A stretch of 64,000 nt of DNA from Cylindrotheca closterium (Eukaryota > Bacillariophyta > Bacillariophyceae > Bacillariales > Bacillariaceae), in assembly GCA_933822405.4 (NCBI GenBank), contig CAKOGP040000069.1:1-64000 (forward strand), in the 5' to 3' direction. Below the pieces are notes generated by a model. It worked only from the letters and a program-made list of their open reading frames with translations. It did not search any database and was not told the DNA's origin. Made by a program: the position numbers and the translations under genes. Below are positions 1 to 11,691 of the stretch, piece by piece. Every line of letters begins with the position of its first letter. Within the stretch, counting starts at the first letter, position 1.

Positions 1-1570
1 TCACTTTTGTGATTGAATCATCAATTCAAGCCAAACATTAATCAAATAGGAACAATTTCACTCAAAGTATACCTAGACACAGGAGAACTATTGTCATGAA
101 AGTGTTGTACAGTCGATTACGAATTTAGATTGCAGAGAGTTTGTTCTGAGCGCTAAAAGCACTCACAATAGAGCACATTTTGCATTATTCTAACAGTATG
201 GAGTACGTTGAAGACATGACCACCACTGTGCAAAGTCTTGCATTGATCAACTTTGCCGCTCTCAGAGGAAAAACAAATGATCTACAAACCGGGCAAGAAC
301 GATGATGATTGGTTAAAGAAAACTAAGCAGGCGCAACTTGATGATCTATGGAAGTCTGAGAACTACAGGTTGGACAAAAGAGAACTGGCCTACAAGAAGA
401 CTGAGTACGCAGTGGCTGCAATTATCACCACCCAATTCATTACAGATATGATGAGAGAAGCTGACTACAGAGTCTGATTGGACAGAGCTGCAGGAAGATC
501 AGGTAAAGTTGTTGAAGTGTTCATAACTGTTACTGATGAGACCAAGTGGCAACACTTTGGACTTATGGAGTCTCTCAAGAGAGTTTCACAAACTGCACTC
601 AGAAGCAAAACAAATGATCTGTGAACAATTGCTATAGAAGAAGGTTCAAAGCTCAGGCCGATCAAGCGTTTGAGATTTTTGGCAGACTTAGGGGTACTTG
701 GATCTGACTGATCTAGATGACACTGCAGCTGAAATCAAGAAACTCCAAGAGGATTACAAGGCAGAGACTTTGGAAACATTCAAGGCAGTCACAAGTGCGT
801 TCCTCTACAATTCAATCCCTGATTGATTTAGCAAACCGAGCATGCTTCATGGAATTTTGCAAGTACGATCAAAGAAATGAATATCCCTAGATGATTGACC
901 AAGTTGCCAAAGCATTGATCAAACATCCACCGGATAACAGAAAGAAGAATATTCTGAATCCAAGAACTCCTCCAAGAACGGAGACTGCTGCAGGATCAGC
1001 AACTGATGGAGTGAGCAATTCACAAGCAACTGCTCAAACAACTGCACTGCGACCAGGATTGCACTTCTGGTGTCGTTGCAACAATGAAGGGCATGTACCC
1101 AATCATTGTCCAGAACGTCTAACATGCGCACAAGCGGATTGGCATGATTTGACACAATATGTTGATCCATCCACTGCTAGTACTACAAGAAGATTGGGGA
1201 GATCCAATCTCCAAGTCCCTGGGAGAATCTGTCAATTTTTCTTTTCTTCTCTTGAAAAAGCACCCCCTGCTGCAGGAAGAGAAGCGTTTCATTTGGCTGT
1301 CCGCTTGTGACATGATACATAGAAAAATTGAATCGGCTCATGGAACAGGCCCCAGGTATTGAGACTCTAGAAGCTCCTTTGATTGGGTACAGAACTAGAC
1401 CTTAGTCATGAGGTCCACGTAAGCACTCTCAAGTGCCTGTCTATAAATCCAAAATTTTCTCTGAGACTCTTCGGTAAAGGTTGGGTTACTTACTTATTGA
1501 TTTCAAGTTGTTCTATGGAAAAACAATCTTGGTCTGAGAAGCGGCCCCGCTGTTTTTGTGTATATAACTG
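1..1570 (+). mobile_element. degenerate gag-like retroelement remnant
   Basis: No intact gene is visible. Short open stretches on + (about 253-477 and 891-1310) are separated by many stops. The second carries a cluster resembling a retroviral-type zinc knuckle (C-R-C-x4-H-x4-C, in the context WCRCNNEGHVPNHC), but the first two cysteines are one residue too close for the canonical C-x2-C-x4-H-x4-C. It follows a Gln/Thr/Pro-rich stretch, as in the C-terminus of gag. I infer a decayed gag region of an LTR-type element. No protease, integrase or LTR was seen, and the family is uncertain. Confidence 0.35.
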
Positions 1571-2442
1571 AGTCATTAATCAATTTAACTAGGGCTAAAG
1601 GGATTGCTGGTAACGGCTATCATGGCCATGTACACTTGAGCTTTGGTTCACATCCTGTAGTAACAAACTAAAGAAGTTGCTCTAGACAAGAGTCCTGCCA
1701 GTCCTGCCACTTGAGGCGGCGAAAATATGAAGGTGAGTAATCAGGAGGCAAGGTGTTGGAAGAAGTCTTGCTGCAGGGATTGAAGGGTGGACCACCGCTT
1801 TGGTGCCACTTATGGATGTGAGAGTGTGGTTGCTTATGGGGCAGCTGGGGGGCGGATAGTCTGGAATGGCAGCTCCAACTGTGTGTAGCAAACCACCTTT
1901 GTGAGGATGCGTGTGAAGGTGAGAGGGGGTGGGGTCGGACAAGCCACAATTGGCTCGACCAAGGGTCGTTCCGATTGGTGATAGTGGGACACCTCGCCAT
2001 GGGTGTGTAGGTCTGAAGGAGGGGAGTTGGTCTTGCTGGTGGCGGGTGCTGATGGATACATTTATGGAGGAGAGCGCAATGTTGGATGACCGATCAACGT
2101 CCAATAGTGCGTTCTCGGCAAATGAGAGTGAGCCACCAGTCACATGGAACAAGGCCAAGTTGGAAAACCTCACAAAGGGTGTTGTCGCACAGCATCTGGG
2201 AGACGTTTGGGCAAAGGTCAACAATAACCAGAGAGAACTGTTCCCAAATGGCGCATCATCATATGGCCCAAGGATCTTGATGCTGTTAACACAGCAAAAC
2301 GGATTCTCTTGGTGGATGGTGTTGATTTCCGGACGTATTGACATTGCGGTGACGGAAGGGATGCTGGGCGTTGTTGTGGAGTGCTGGGCCAGATTACGGT
2401 GCTCCCACATGGAAGCCTAGGGCAACAAGTTGCTCGGCTAAA

Positions 2443-2928
2443 TTAGCCGCCCACCAGGTACCGGTGCAAAGGCTGTTGAGGCTGTGGAAGTGGTCCTGCT
2501 GGAGGGGCGCCAAGAGTTTGGAAAGAAGACCCTTGAGAAGACAGTGGTTCTAATGATGCATTGGGAATGACGCAAGCCAAAGGCTGGGGGCGGGAAGTGT
2601 GGATGTGGTTGCCAACTTGGTCAATGGAGATGGCCAGACCCCTGATGGTCTGAAAGAATTGAAGGATTGCATTAGCAATGGTGGGGGCCGTCATTTCCGC
2701 GGTCATCCAAGACTGAAGGTGAAGGGCTCTGGCGGACCAAGCCTCAGCTGCCAAAGGACAGGAGCATCGCAGGGCATGAAGCGTATCTTCAGGTTGGCCG
2801 CATCTGTGGCATTCGTTGCGGGCATCAAGACCCCATTGCTCACAGAACTTGCCCACTCCACACATGTTGACACAGTGCTTTGTATTTGTAATCCAGCGTT
2901 GTCGGCCAGTGGGCAAACCCGACATCAT
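2443..2928 (-). pseudogene. Cys/His-rich C-terminal segment of the retrotransposon
   Basis: A 161-residue frame with a C-x2-C-x8-H-x3-C-like cluster (CHRCGQPEDTLHALRC). This spacing is typical of the zinc-binding motif after RNase H in plant- and diatom-type LINE polyproteins. The following frame (2410-1682) begins with MWEHRN, which fits the terminal segment of these proteins, then becomes low-complexity. Confidence 0.55.
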
Positions 2929-3087
2929 GACGCAGGGTACGTTCCAGTCAACGTGAGGCAGGGCTGGAGATTGGAGTTGGTGCCTTCAGGACCAGTAGGC
3001 AGGGAGAGGGGGGAGAGTGATAAGTTCCATGATGGCATTGGGGTCCAGTCAGGATTGCTTGACGCCAGAGGTGAGCAAGGAGGAGGG

Positions 3088-3720
3088 CTAGAAAACGAAT
3101 CGACGATTAAGGGCGGGCAGAGGCGGGTGGCTTGTTGTAAGGCGGCGAAGGAAGGCTTTTGCGGCGCTGTCACACTCCGCATTGCATAGTTCCCACCAAT
3201 CCAAGTTTGACAGAGGGCCGTGGTCATCTTGGTGGCACATGGCATGGTGTTTCCGCCAGCTGATGTGAGTTGACTGGGCCAAGGTGCGGATGGCCAACAG
3301 AAGATCAAACTGCTTCTGTTGAGGGCGTGAGGTCCCAGTGTCAAAGGCATTGTTGAGAGCAGACTCCCCGTCACAAGCCACAGTCATTATTGGGAGAAAG
3401 TTGAAGAGGTGCTCTTTGGGAAAATAGTCATGCAGCCAAGAAACCACCTTGACTCCTGCGAGGATTCCAATGAGCCCACTGCGGTACGCGCTGTGGTCCT
3501 GAGGCATTCCTGGGCAACGGCACCAAACTCTAATCACAGCAAGGCCGTCGAAGCAGAGAATCTGGGCAGCCGCGGTACCAACCTTGTCCTTGAAGGAGCC
3601 GTCACTGACTACCCGCAGCATATCACACTGAAGGGCCGCAAGAAGCAGGTCTTTGTGACTGTCTAGCACCAGCTCCACCCCAGAGTGCCGGAGATTTGGG
3701 CAGCAAGGGCAGCCCAGCAC
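3088..3720 (-). pseudogene. RNase H domain of the retrotransposon
   Basis: A 210-residue frame with type I RNase H landmarks: first Asp in VSDGSF, third acidic position in VACDGES and last Asp in ECDSAAK. The expected Glu in the second motif (usually YRxE) is Gly here (YRSGLIG), so the four-acid catalytic set is incomplete. That agrees with decay of the element. It ends just before the Cys/His-rich segment, in another frame. Confidence 0.65.
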
Positions 3721-4497
3721 ACATAAACCGATAGCGGATCATCATCCTGTTCGTCCTCATTGTCGGCCCAAGTCCGCTTTGCCATTGCTAACCCCAGACA
3801 AGACAATCTCAGCTTGAGGGCAAAGAGAAGAGCCAAAACGAAGGGGAGCAAGGCAGAACAAACTTGTGTTGGCGAGTGCGGGAGGGAGGAAGACAGTCCA
3901 GTTGAACCCAGGTGTGACATTGACGGTGGAAGAGATCGCCAGCCGAAGGGGAGAAGAGCTAATTCCAAAGGGAGAAAGCATCCGACCAGAGACCCAGGGG
4001 AGAACAAAGGCGCCTACTATTGCATGTATCCTGGAGGAGGGTTTGAGTTAGGGTCTCGCGCCACAGCTTCCAGTGCCGCTCGGCGGGTTGTTCAGATCGG
4101 GGCCACTGGATCAAGTCTCTTTTATACTTCTGCCCCCTCCAAACTAGTGAGAGTACTGGATGGTGGTTCCATCGGCACTCACAATGTTGGTGACGGTAGA
4201 GACCTCCAGATACAAGTGGCACCAGTTCAGCCAAAGCAAGTCCTCCTGATCCCCTTTGGCCTCAATGAACACCAACATGAGGAGCTGATCATTCTCATGG
4301 TGGAGCGGAAGCTGGGAAGAGTCGGACTCGACATGCACGTCGTGGTCCTCCATCGACTTCCAAACCCGTTTTAACCAAGAATCAGTGCCAAGATGGCAGT
4401 GTTGTCGTAGACCTGTTGGAACAACGCGTAGTCTGTCCCCGTTTCAAGAAGGTGGGATTGATAACACGCCTCAAGGAAGATAGAAGTCTTGGTCCGA

Positions 4498-5025
4498 TTA
4501 ACCGGGTGACAAAGCAGCATCTCCAGTTGGCTGGTCAATTGGAGACCCGCAGGATGACTGATACAAAGGCCCTGGTACGCCATGGGACCATACACCAGGA
4601 CCCAAGGAAAGTTGTGACAGACCTTGGCCTTGGGAAGGGAAACCCACAGAACGGGGGCAAAGATCTTTTCCCCATTGCGCCGTTGACAGACGAGTCAGTG
4701 CCATTGGGTACCCCAGGGTCTTCAGGATTGTGGTCTTGAGGAGCGGAAAGACATCATAAGGAAGAAGGTGACCAGAGGCAATCTGGTTTGCCCACGACTT
4801 GGCCGAAGCGACCAAGACGTCATGTTGTGCCTTTGGGTTCAATTTGGGAGACATCTGAACGCCAAGATTCTGTTCACATTTGTCCAGCTGGAGGCGGGAG
4901 AGAACCACAGTCTTGCCTTCAGGGTCCACCACCAAAAGGTCAAAGTCCGTAGCCACCTCATCAATCCGTTTGAAGCGCCACTTGCCTGATGGGTGCCGAG
5001 CAAAGTCGATGAGCCACCAGAACAT
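4498..5025 (-). pseudogene. reverse transcriptase C-terminal fragment
   Basis: A 175-residue frame. It contains the pattern that follows the palm domain in diatom non-LTR reverse transcriptases: a loop ending L-x-R-L, then N-LGVQMSP, then a stretch ending TTILKTLGYPM. The catalytic Asp-Asp motif would lie upstream and is absent. It is the first recognisable block of the truncated element and is out of frame with the RNase H block. Confidence 0.6.
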
Positions 5026-5028
5026 ATA

Positions 5029-5610
5029 TGTATCTATAAGCTAGGAAATCGATGGCAACCACAATGAAAATCCAAAAACCTTCGCATCCAAGGCAAATCA
5101 GGCAATCCTCCAACCTGAATTGGTGTGAATACAGCCAACAATAGACAGGGTCTCGATCTTGTTTGCATGCAGGACCCTCAGGAGCTGAAAGCTGGAAAGG
5201 GAAGGAAACGGGAATAGTTTGACAGATAGGTTGATTGCGGCATGATTGAGTCAAGGCCTTATTTAGACTTCAATCGCAGCTCTGGCAGTATTGGATACTA
5301 TAGACGACGAGGCTTGCTGCATCAAATTATTCACCATTCTCTTCTTACGAGATTAATTCATCACGGTTAACTCTGATTTACATATACTCCCAAAACAGAT
5401 TTCTAACGCTGCGCCTAGGCTCACAGTATCGTGGCCAAGGCAACAAGGATCGAGATTGCATTGACAAGGTCGAATACTACTGCCGAGGTGTCGTGCGACC
5501 AGGATCATCAAACATCAAACCTCCACTCCATTCATTTCAACTCTTGTACTTTTTTCTGCCTTGATGACCCCACCAAACTTCAATATCAAAGCGAGAACCT
5601 TTCAATTCAA
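5029..5610. other. intergenic, no feature recognised
   Basis: This lies between the truncated retrotransposon and the Tic20-like gene. I see no coding potential, RNA gene or strong repeat. Confidence 0.5.
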
Positions 5611-6318
5611 TTAAAATGGTCCAACCATGATTTCTGCATAATCACTGATCCATGGAATTTTATTTGGTTTCTTTCCTTGTAGATTACTGAAAATAGAATA
5701 CAAAACCATGGACATGTAGAAATACCATACAAAGTTCATACAAGGTTCTTGTAGATATCTTGGAATGTCTTCTCCATCAAAGCCACTTCCAATGAGTTCT
5801 GGCACTATCAGCGCCACGTCAATCAGAGCCGCTTGTTGGGCATTGAACCGTAAGTTCCGACTCATGTCGGTATTTCCCCGAGTCCCCAGTGTAAGTCCAA
5901 TAAAAATCAAGGTTCCAAAAAAGGGAAAGCGACTATAAGATTCGTAGAGGGGTCCAATGAACAAGCTGTCCAAGAATCCAAGAGGAGGGACTCGTTCGTA
6001 AATGAACTTTCCAAAGCCTTCGCCATCCAATAAAGGAAGCATGTAGGGAATACAGGATTTGAATTTATCAATGCCTTCAATTTCATCATCACTGCTCCAC
6101 ATGCTCAGTAGCTGAGTGGATCTTCTTGTTTTCGTGGTCTGGTGCTGAATCGCTGATGATGATGATGCTGATGCTGATGATGAAGCGACAAATGACAAAC
6201 GAGAATCCAAAGATCTTGTGGTGGCTGTGGAGAACGCTTGAGCTCCATGTTGCTGGCCAGTGACCAAGATTAGAAAGAAACAGCACAAGCTGCTGGTAAT
6301 GGTCCTAGAATGTATCAT
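5611..6318 (-). CDS. TIC20: Tic20-like plastid protein import channel component
   Basis: 235 residues, intronless. The start is taken at the Met of MIHSRT (6318) rather than the in-frame Met at 6411, because it places a signal peptide (hydrophobic SSLCCFFLILV) at the N-terminus. The signal peptide ends GAQAFS, a variant of the ASAFAP junction that marks diatom plastid-targeting leaders; a Ser/Thr-rich transit region follows. The mature part (from about residue 90) starts with a Tic20-type block (IPYMLPLLDGEGFG) and has about four hydrophobic helices with the conserved N-MSRNLRFNAQQA segment. Tic20 family proteins sit in the inner plastid envelope and help translocate preproteins. Family call is good; localisation is inferred from the leader. 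Confidence 0.85.
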   Translation of the reverse strand: MIHSRTITSSLCCFFLILVTGQQHGAQAFSTATTRSLDSRLSFVASSSASASSSSAIQHQTTKTRRSTQLLSMWSSDDEIEGIDKFKSCIPYMLPLLDGEGFGKFIYERVPPLGFLDSLFIGPLYESYSRFPFFGTLIFIGLTLGTRGNTDMSRNLRFNAQQAALIDVALIVPELIGSGFDGEDIPRYLQEPCMNFVWYFYMSMVLYSIFSNLQGKKPNKIPWISDYAEIMVGPF

Positions 6319-6524
6319 TTGGGTTTTCCTGTATGTACGAATCTTGGGCGTACAGGATTTCCCTTCGTTTCTGACCAAGACGGATGATGTCGATGATGTG
6401 GATGTTCGCACGGTCCACCAAAGATTTTCGAAATTCTTTGCCGGTACTTGGATAGTGTTTTATTCAAGTACTTCGATAGGGCTTTCTCCAAAGTTCTTTT
6501 ATTGCTAATAATACAACGATATAC

Positions 6525-7693
6525 TTGGCGTTCCTGGTCCGTATCAGTATCTCGACAAAGAAGAAGAATGGCAACAATGAGTATGGCCCGCGGCAACTTG
6601 GCTCTTCTGAAGAGCTCCTTGATAATGGGGAATCCATAGAAGAGAGGGAGGAAAATGGTATGACACCATTGCATGTTGCCAGCGGTTTTGGTGATGATGA
6701 GACTACGCAATTTTTGTTGGACCACCATGCGGATATAGAGTCACAGATCCCTTCTACTGGTTTTTCACCATTGCACGTATCACGTATGCGTGGTATTGTT
6801 GGTACTTTTCGCGTGCTGTTGGATGGAGGTGCGAATGTAGAATCAGAGGATCCACACCGTTGTACATTGCGTGTATTGTCAGGGAAAGAGCAGTGGCTGA
6901 GCTATTGTTGCATTTCAATGCCAATTTCCTGGCGAGGTATGACGACAATACTGCATTGCATCACGCGTGCAACAATGGGCATGTCGATCTGGTGCGACTC
7001 TTCATATTAGACCACGGTATGGATATCGAAACAACCGGAGCAGATGAATCAACCCCGTTGCATCAAGCATCGAAAAAAGGGCAAGCCGAAGTGGTTAAAT
7101 TTTTATTGCGTCAAGGTGCCAATACTGAGACAACGTGTGGAGCAGACGATGCAACCCCATTGCATGATACGAGTGATGAAAGAGTGGCTCAGGCATTTCT
7201 GGATCATCATGCCAATTTGGAAGCTCGGGACAGATTTGACTGCACACCCTGACACAATGCTGCATTCCATGGTCACGTAAAGGTTCTACAACTATTTCTG
7301 GGTCCTAGTCATCGAGCCAACTTGGAAGCACGGAATGAATTGAAACAAACACCATTGCATCTTGCTGCAAGTCAGGGTCGACTGGAGGCCGCCCAAATGC
7401 TTTTGGATGGAGGTGTGGATATGGAAGCAACAGACTCTTTTGGACTTACGCCATTGGATCAGGCGTGTTATAGCGGTTTTGTGGAGGTGGCTCGGCTGTT
7501 GTTGGATCGCGGTGCAGCAATAGAAAGGAAACCAAATTTGGAAACGACCCCATTGTATCACGCCGCTGGCCAAGGAAAGACGGAAGTTGTCTGGCTACTC
7601 CTTTGCCGATATCCATGGCTGGTGGAGAGACGTTCCGAATACCATGATCAGGATCGAAAGACCAAAAGACGACGGATCCAGTACGAGCCATGA
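6525..7693 (+). pseudogene. ankyrin-repeat gene with one frameshift and one nonsense codon
   Basis: About nine ankyrin repeats read almost continuously, with core motifs such as TPLHVAS, TALHHAC, TPLHQAS, TPLHLAA and TPLDQAC. Two lesions interrupt them. A single base is missing at about 6852-6853: before it the frame reads ANVESED, and after it the next frame reads TPLYIAC. At 7250-7252 a TGA stands where the core motif needs Leu (TP-stop-HNAAFHG). The frame stays open on both sides of the stop and ends at 7693 with a basic tail (KTKRRR). No clear initiation codon lies in the first frame, so the 5' end is unresolved. This is either a young pseudogene or two sequence errors. Ankyrin repeats bind proteins; no other domain is visible. 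Confidence 0.75.
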
Positions 7694-8036
7694 AGTGAGG
7701 TGGCTGATAGATGAGGAATGGTGGTGGTACTATGATGATCGTTCGTTGTGACCAATGTACTATTGAAATCGGAAATGCTTTGAGAAGTAACAATTTGTGT
7801 ATTCCTATTTTGACTACTGGAATAGAATAGAGATGCAAACTCCCCTAGGCAGTCAGGTCAGAATCTACTGCAGGTGAAAAAAGATGAGGCGTAACACATT
7901 GCATCACCCATGTCTATCGTGTACGGAGCCTATTGGTACTTTGATAGTGTTTATTGCCTTGAAAATTGAAAACTCGTAATAAGTTTTGATCATCATCATT
8001 TTCAAACCAGTCTTTTACCGAATCAATAAAACAAGC
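7694..8036. other. intergenic upstream of SNF8
   Basis: 343 bases between the ankyrin pseudogene and SNF8. It presumably carries the SNF8 promoter and 5' UTR. No motif, repeat or RNA gene was recognised. Confidence 0.5.
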
Positions 8037-8879
8037 ATGTCCCATCGTCGCAGAGGAGTGGGAGTGGGCCGAAGTGGTGCTGCCAAGAAGCAGTTTGCCA
8101 AAAAGGCGGATGAAATGAAGGCCACTTCGCTGCAATCGGCATTGGATACCGTGGAAAAATTACGAGTCAAACTGCAAGAGTTTGCCAAAGACCATCAAAC
8201 GGAAATTCAAGACGATCCGGCCTTTCGGCAGCAATTTTTGGTAAGCAACAAAGATGACTGATGCTGTGCCTCGATTTATTCTTTGTTCTTATGCGTTCAT
8301 CTAATCTGACCTTCAAACAACAATATCAAATAATAGCAAATGTGTGCTCCTCTCGGTGTCGACCCGTTAGTGTCGCGGAGGTCCTTTTGGTCCAAGACAT
8401 TGGGAGTTGGCATGGGAGACTATTATTTCGAACTCGCCGTCAAAATTGCCGAAGTCTGCTTTGCCACCCGGTCCAAGAATGGTGGCATTATTGCCGTTTC
8501 GGAAATCCAAGAGATATTGAGTCGCAACAAGAAGAAAAAGGTGCACAAGGGTGACATCCCCATTGCCGTTAACAAATTGAAGTCTCTGGGTGGAGGATTT
8601 CGAATCATGGAGATTGGAACCACTTCCATGATTGTTTCGGTGCCCACGGAACTGGATTCGGATCATGTCCAAGTATTTTCACTGGCGGAAAGTGGAGAAG
8701 GTTGTATTACTACTGATGACATTGCTACACAGTTGGGCTGGAATCAGGAACGGGCGGATCGAGTCATGAAACTATTGCTTTCGGAAGGAATGGCCTGGGA
8801 AGACAAGTATCATGGTGTATCATTTTATTGGTTTCCGAGTGTTTGGAAAGAGCAACGTCAAGCTGAATTGTTGTCCTAA
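8037..8879 (+). CDS. SNF8: ESCRT-II subunit SNF8/VPS22 (EAP30)
   Basis: Two exons, 8037-8240 and 8337-8879, with a 96-base GTAAGC...TAG intron in phase 0; 248 residues, close to the usual ~250. The N-terminus has the basic, glycine-rich start MSHRRRGVGVG and a helical hairpin ending EIQDDPAFRQQF. It runs across the junction into CAPLGVDPLVSRRSFWSKTLGVG, which matches the signature of human SNF8 (CATIGVDPLASGKGFW). Two winged-helix domains follow, ending with YWFPSVW. SNF8 is the core of ESCRT-II, which hands ubiquitinated membrane cargo to ESCRT-III on endosomes. The splice model restores the family alignment exactly. Confidence 0.93.
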
Positions 8880-9224
8880 ACATATGGGCTGAAGAATTGA
8901 ACTACAATGGCCGAGTTGTAATATCACGATCGAGCGCGATAAAACTGTAAGTTGTATAATAAGTTGAAAGTGTCAAATATAGTTCGGAATAATTATTAGT
9001 CCTGCAATTGCTAAGTGTGGATAATGGTGAATTCTCAACTCCTGCAATGTCTCCTTGCTTGAGACAGTAACAGTGACCTTTCCGAGCATCTTCAAACGGT
9101 TGGACTCACTCCATAACAGCAATACTTCCCAATGCGGCATTGTCGTCGAAGGCTTCTTCAAGACATCGCATAGCAGCAGGCCCTTTTATTTTCATCCTGT
9201 GCAAGTACCGGTACCGCTGCCGGA
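8880..9224. other. convergent intergenic region
   Basis: 345 bases between the 3' ends of SNF8 (+) and the TPR gene (-). It is AT-rich, with no gene or notable repeat seen. It probably holds both 3' UTRs. Confidence 0.5.
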
Positions 9225-11468
9225 TCAACCCACTATACCGATTTCCCCGCCCTGGAGAGCTTGTTCTAAAACCATCAGGAGTGGATGGGTCATCTTGTCC
9301 CACTTTCTGCAACAAAACTTCCAACACCGATCGATTATGTTGCTACCTTCAAGACGTTGTATAGAGAAAATCAATCTCTTCTCCACTTTGCTCACCGCAT
9401 ACCCACAATTCCCTTGTTCCTTGTGCTTCAATAGCACCTTAAGCGCCTTCCGATACAAGTCGAGTGCCTCGTCCCATTTGCCGCCAACCTTTTCAAGTGC
9501 AGATGCCAATTCGCCGTAGGCTATTGCTTTTGAATCAAGATGTCCTTCAACCTGTAAGCTCATCTCCATGGCCTTCCGATACATTTCGATTGCTTCGTCT
9601 CTTTTGCCGTCAATCTTCTCAAGTGCAGTTGCCAGTTGGAGGCAGGCTTTTGCTTTTTCACCAAAATTTCCTTCTTCAAGCAGTACCAGGTCCAGGGACT
9701 TCCGGTACATTTCAACTACTTCGCCCTCCTTGCCCCCAAGCCGTCGAAGACAATCTCCCAGTCTCTCGTAGTCTTTTCTCAGAATTGGATCATCAAACAC
9801 GCTTTCCTCCAACCGAATTCGCATCGACTTTCTGCACATTTCGACCGCTTCATGTTCTTTGCCTTTAACCCGTAGGAGAGCATCAGCATATTTTCCGTAG
9901 GTCTCTGCCATATCTAGATGGTCGTGGTCAACGGTTTTCAATTGAAAATCCATCGCCTTTTTGTGCATTGCAATTGCTTCTTTGTATTTCCTTTGACTCG
10001 TCAGGATATCTGCGATTCCCCTAAAGGCATATCGAATCGAAGAGGCATCACCCTCAGCGGCAAGCATGTATATCTCAATCGCTCTTTCATACATCCTGAC
10101 TGCTTCATCTTCGTTGCCTCTGATCGCAATAAGAGCTACTGCTGTATTCTTGTAGGCCCTGGCTGTATCTGGATGTTCAGGCCCAACTGTCATCAATCGA
10201 AAATCCAGTACCTTGCGACGCAATTCGACTGATTTGTCGTGCTTGAACCAATGATTGTATTTCAGAGCATCTGCTGTTCTCTCGTAGGCGTCTATTGTAG
10301 CTTCATGATCTTCTCCAGAAATCCTTTTTCGAACTGAAATCGCTTTCATGTACATTTTGGTTGCTTCCCGTTCTTCCCACCCATCTAGAAGAGAACGAGC
10401 CATCTTCTCGAGAGCATCTGCCGCGGCTGGATTGTCACGCTCGGCAATTTTCAATCGAATCTCTCGCGCCTTGCTACGCATTTTGGCTTCTTCTTCGCCA
10501 TTTCCCGTGCGGTCATAAACAATGCGGTTTCTAATTATGTCAGCCATTTCTTCGTAGGAATGGGCTACAGCTTCATTATTGTTTCCCAAAATCTGCAATC
10601 GAATTTCAAGTGCTTTCTCCCACATTTTAAGCGCATCTTCGTCTCTGCCTACTTTCCGGGACTGCCAGCCACCAAGTTTTTTCGCCATGCTCTCGTAGGC
10701 ATCTGCCAAATCCAAGTCGTCAACAGCAGTCTTCAATCGGATCTTCAGTGCCTGCGTATACCATTCGAGTGCTTCGTCGATTTTGTCAAACGATTGAAGA
10801 ACGTGCCCCATTCTGTCGTATGCATTCGCTGTGTCTACGCTGTCCTCACCAGCAGTCGACAGTTGAAACTCAAACAGCTTCCTATGCAATTTCATAGCCT
10901 TTCCTCGAAATTCCAAGTTCTCTGCCATGTGACAATACGCTCCCGAGACCCACGAGGGATCAACCCCAGGCGTTACCAACTTGTTAATCTCAAGAACTTT
11001 TTCATACATTTCAACTGCTTCGGCACATTTTCCATTCCTCCAGAAGAGACGTCCTTTCTTGATGTAAATTTCTGTCGTGTCCGGATGCTTGGGTAGACCC
11101 CGGTACACCACCTGATTCCTCAACATGGCATCATACTTTGCCATGGCTTGGCAAAAGGTATCGGTGTCCTTCATGACAAGGTCACCCGACTCCTCTGTCG
11201 AGAAACCGATCGTCACGTTTTCTTCCATGGTTAGACACGATAGCGATGTGGCACCACTGCTTGCTGGCACAGCATCGTTAGCATGCCTTGCGGAACTCAT
11301 TGTAGTTGCGCTTCCAGAATTCTGCCATTGTCTGTCGGTACCTTTCTCTTGATGAATAGATGGAAGACTGACGGAGAAGTCCACCTGTTGCAACAGAAAA
11401 GCTTGATCGATTGTTTCTGTGCTTGGTTGTTGATCGGGAAGAACCGTCCCACCACCTTCATACGACAT
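9225..11468 (-). CDS. kinesin-light-chain-like tetratricopeptide repeat protein
   Basis: 747 residues, intronless. The first in-frame ATG is at 11468 (MSYEGGG). The first ~115 residues are Ser/Thr-rich and probably disordered. The rest is a run of about a dozen TPR units of the kinesin-light-chain type, each with a helix such as A-VEMYRKSLxIRL and a spacer of 40-55 residues with D-x-A-x-A-Y. Such proteins are scaffolds for protein binding; no catalytic domain is visible. Units differ in length, and some contain an acidic (KGKEHEAVE, GGKEGEVVE) insertion. A second, larger TPR gene lies about 10 kb away on the same strand but has extra N-terminal domains, so the two are not simple duplicates. 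Confidence 0.85.
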   Translation of the reverse strand: MSYEGGGTVLPDQQPSTETIDQAFLLQQVDFSVSLPSIHQEKGTDRQWQNSGSATTMSSARHANDAVPASSGATSLSCLTMEENVTIGFSTEESGDLVMKDTDTFCQAMAKYDAMLRNQVVYRGLPKHPDTTEIYIKKGRLFWRNGKCAEAVEMYEKVLEINKLVTPGVDPSWVSGAYCHMAENLEFRGKAMKLHRKLFEFQLSTAGEDSVDTANAYDRMGHVLQSFDKIDEALEWYTQALKIRLKTAVDDLDLADAYESMAKKLGGWQSRKVGRDEDALKMWEKALEIRLQILGNNNEAVAHSYEEMADIIRNRIVYDRTGNGEEEAKMRSKAREIRLKIAERDNPAAADALEKMARSLLDGWEEREATKMYMKAISVRKRISGEDHEATIDAYERTADALKYNHWFKHDKSVELRRKVLDFRLMTVGPEHPDTARAYKNTAVALIAIRGNEDEAVRMYERAIEIYMLAAEGDASSIRYAFRGIADILTSQRKYKEAIAMHKKAMDFQLKTVDHDHLDMAETYGKYADALLRVKGKEHEAVEMCRKSMRIRLEESVFDDPILRKDYERLGDCLRRLGGKEGEVVEMYRKSLDLVLLEEGNFGEKAKACLQLATALEKIDGKRDEAIEMYRKAMEMSLQVEGHLDSKAIAYGELASALEKVGGKWDEALDLYRKALKVLLKHKEQGNCGYAVSKVEKRLIFSIQRLEGSNIIDRCWKFCCRKWDKMTHPLLMVLEQALQGGEIGIVG

Positions 11469-11691
11469 GACACTGACACTCAAATGATCATTTGCTACAA
11501 TTGCTGAAGATAAATCAAGTCTTACCGCTCTCAGATATTGTATCCATTTCTATCACTTGCTCTATTGCAATATTCCAATTGTCATTATTATGGCGACTGC
11601 AAGATGACCGAAGAGCTCTTGAAAGAGGTTAGAAATCTCTCTGGACAAACTTTTTAAATACTACGAAAAGCTGCAAGGCAAACCGAGAATT

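Larger units (their letters stand above)
1682..5028 (-). mobile_element. 5'-truncated, decayed non-LTR (LINE-type) retrotransposon
   Basis: Reading on -, broken frames give in order the region just after a reverse transcriptase core (5025-4498), a connection segment with a W-x2-W-R-x2-L type pattern (near 4100), an RNase H domain (3720-3088), a Cys/His-rich C-terminal segment (2928-2443) and a terminal MWEHRN motif (from 2410). This order matches long diatom RT-RNase H proteins. The RT catalytic part (YxDD) is missing because the element stops near 5028, as expected for 5' truncation during target-primed reverse transcription. Frameshifts between domains make it non-autonomous. No poly(A) tail or target-site duplication was identified. 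Confidence 0.72.

Noticed and set aside
8261..8554. Open frame on + starting in the SNF8 intron
   Set aside because: It overlaps the SNF8 second exon in another frame; the SNF8 frame has full family conservation.
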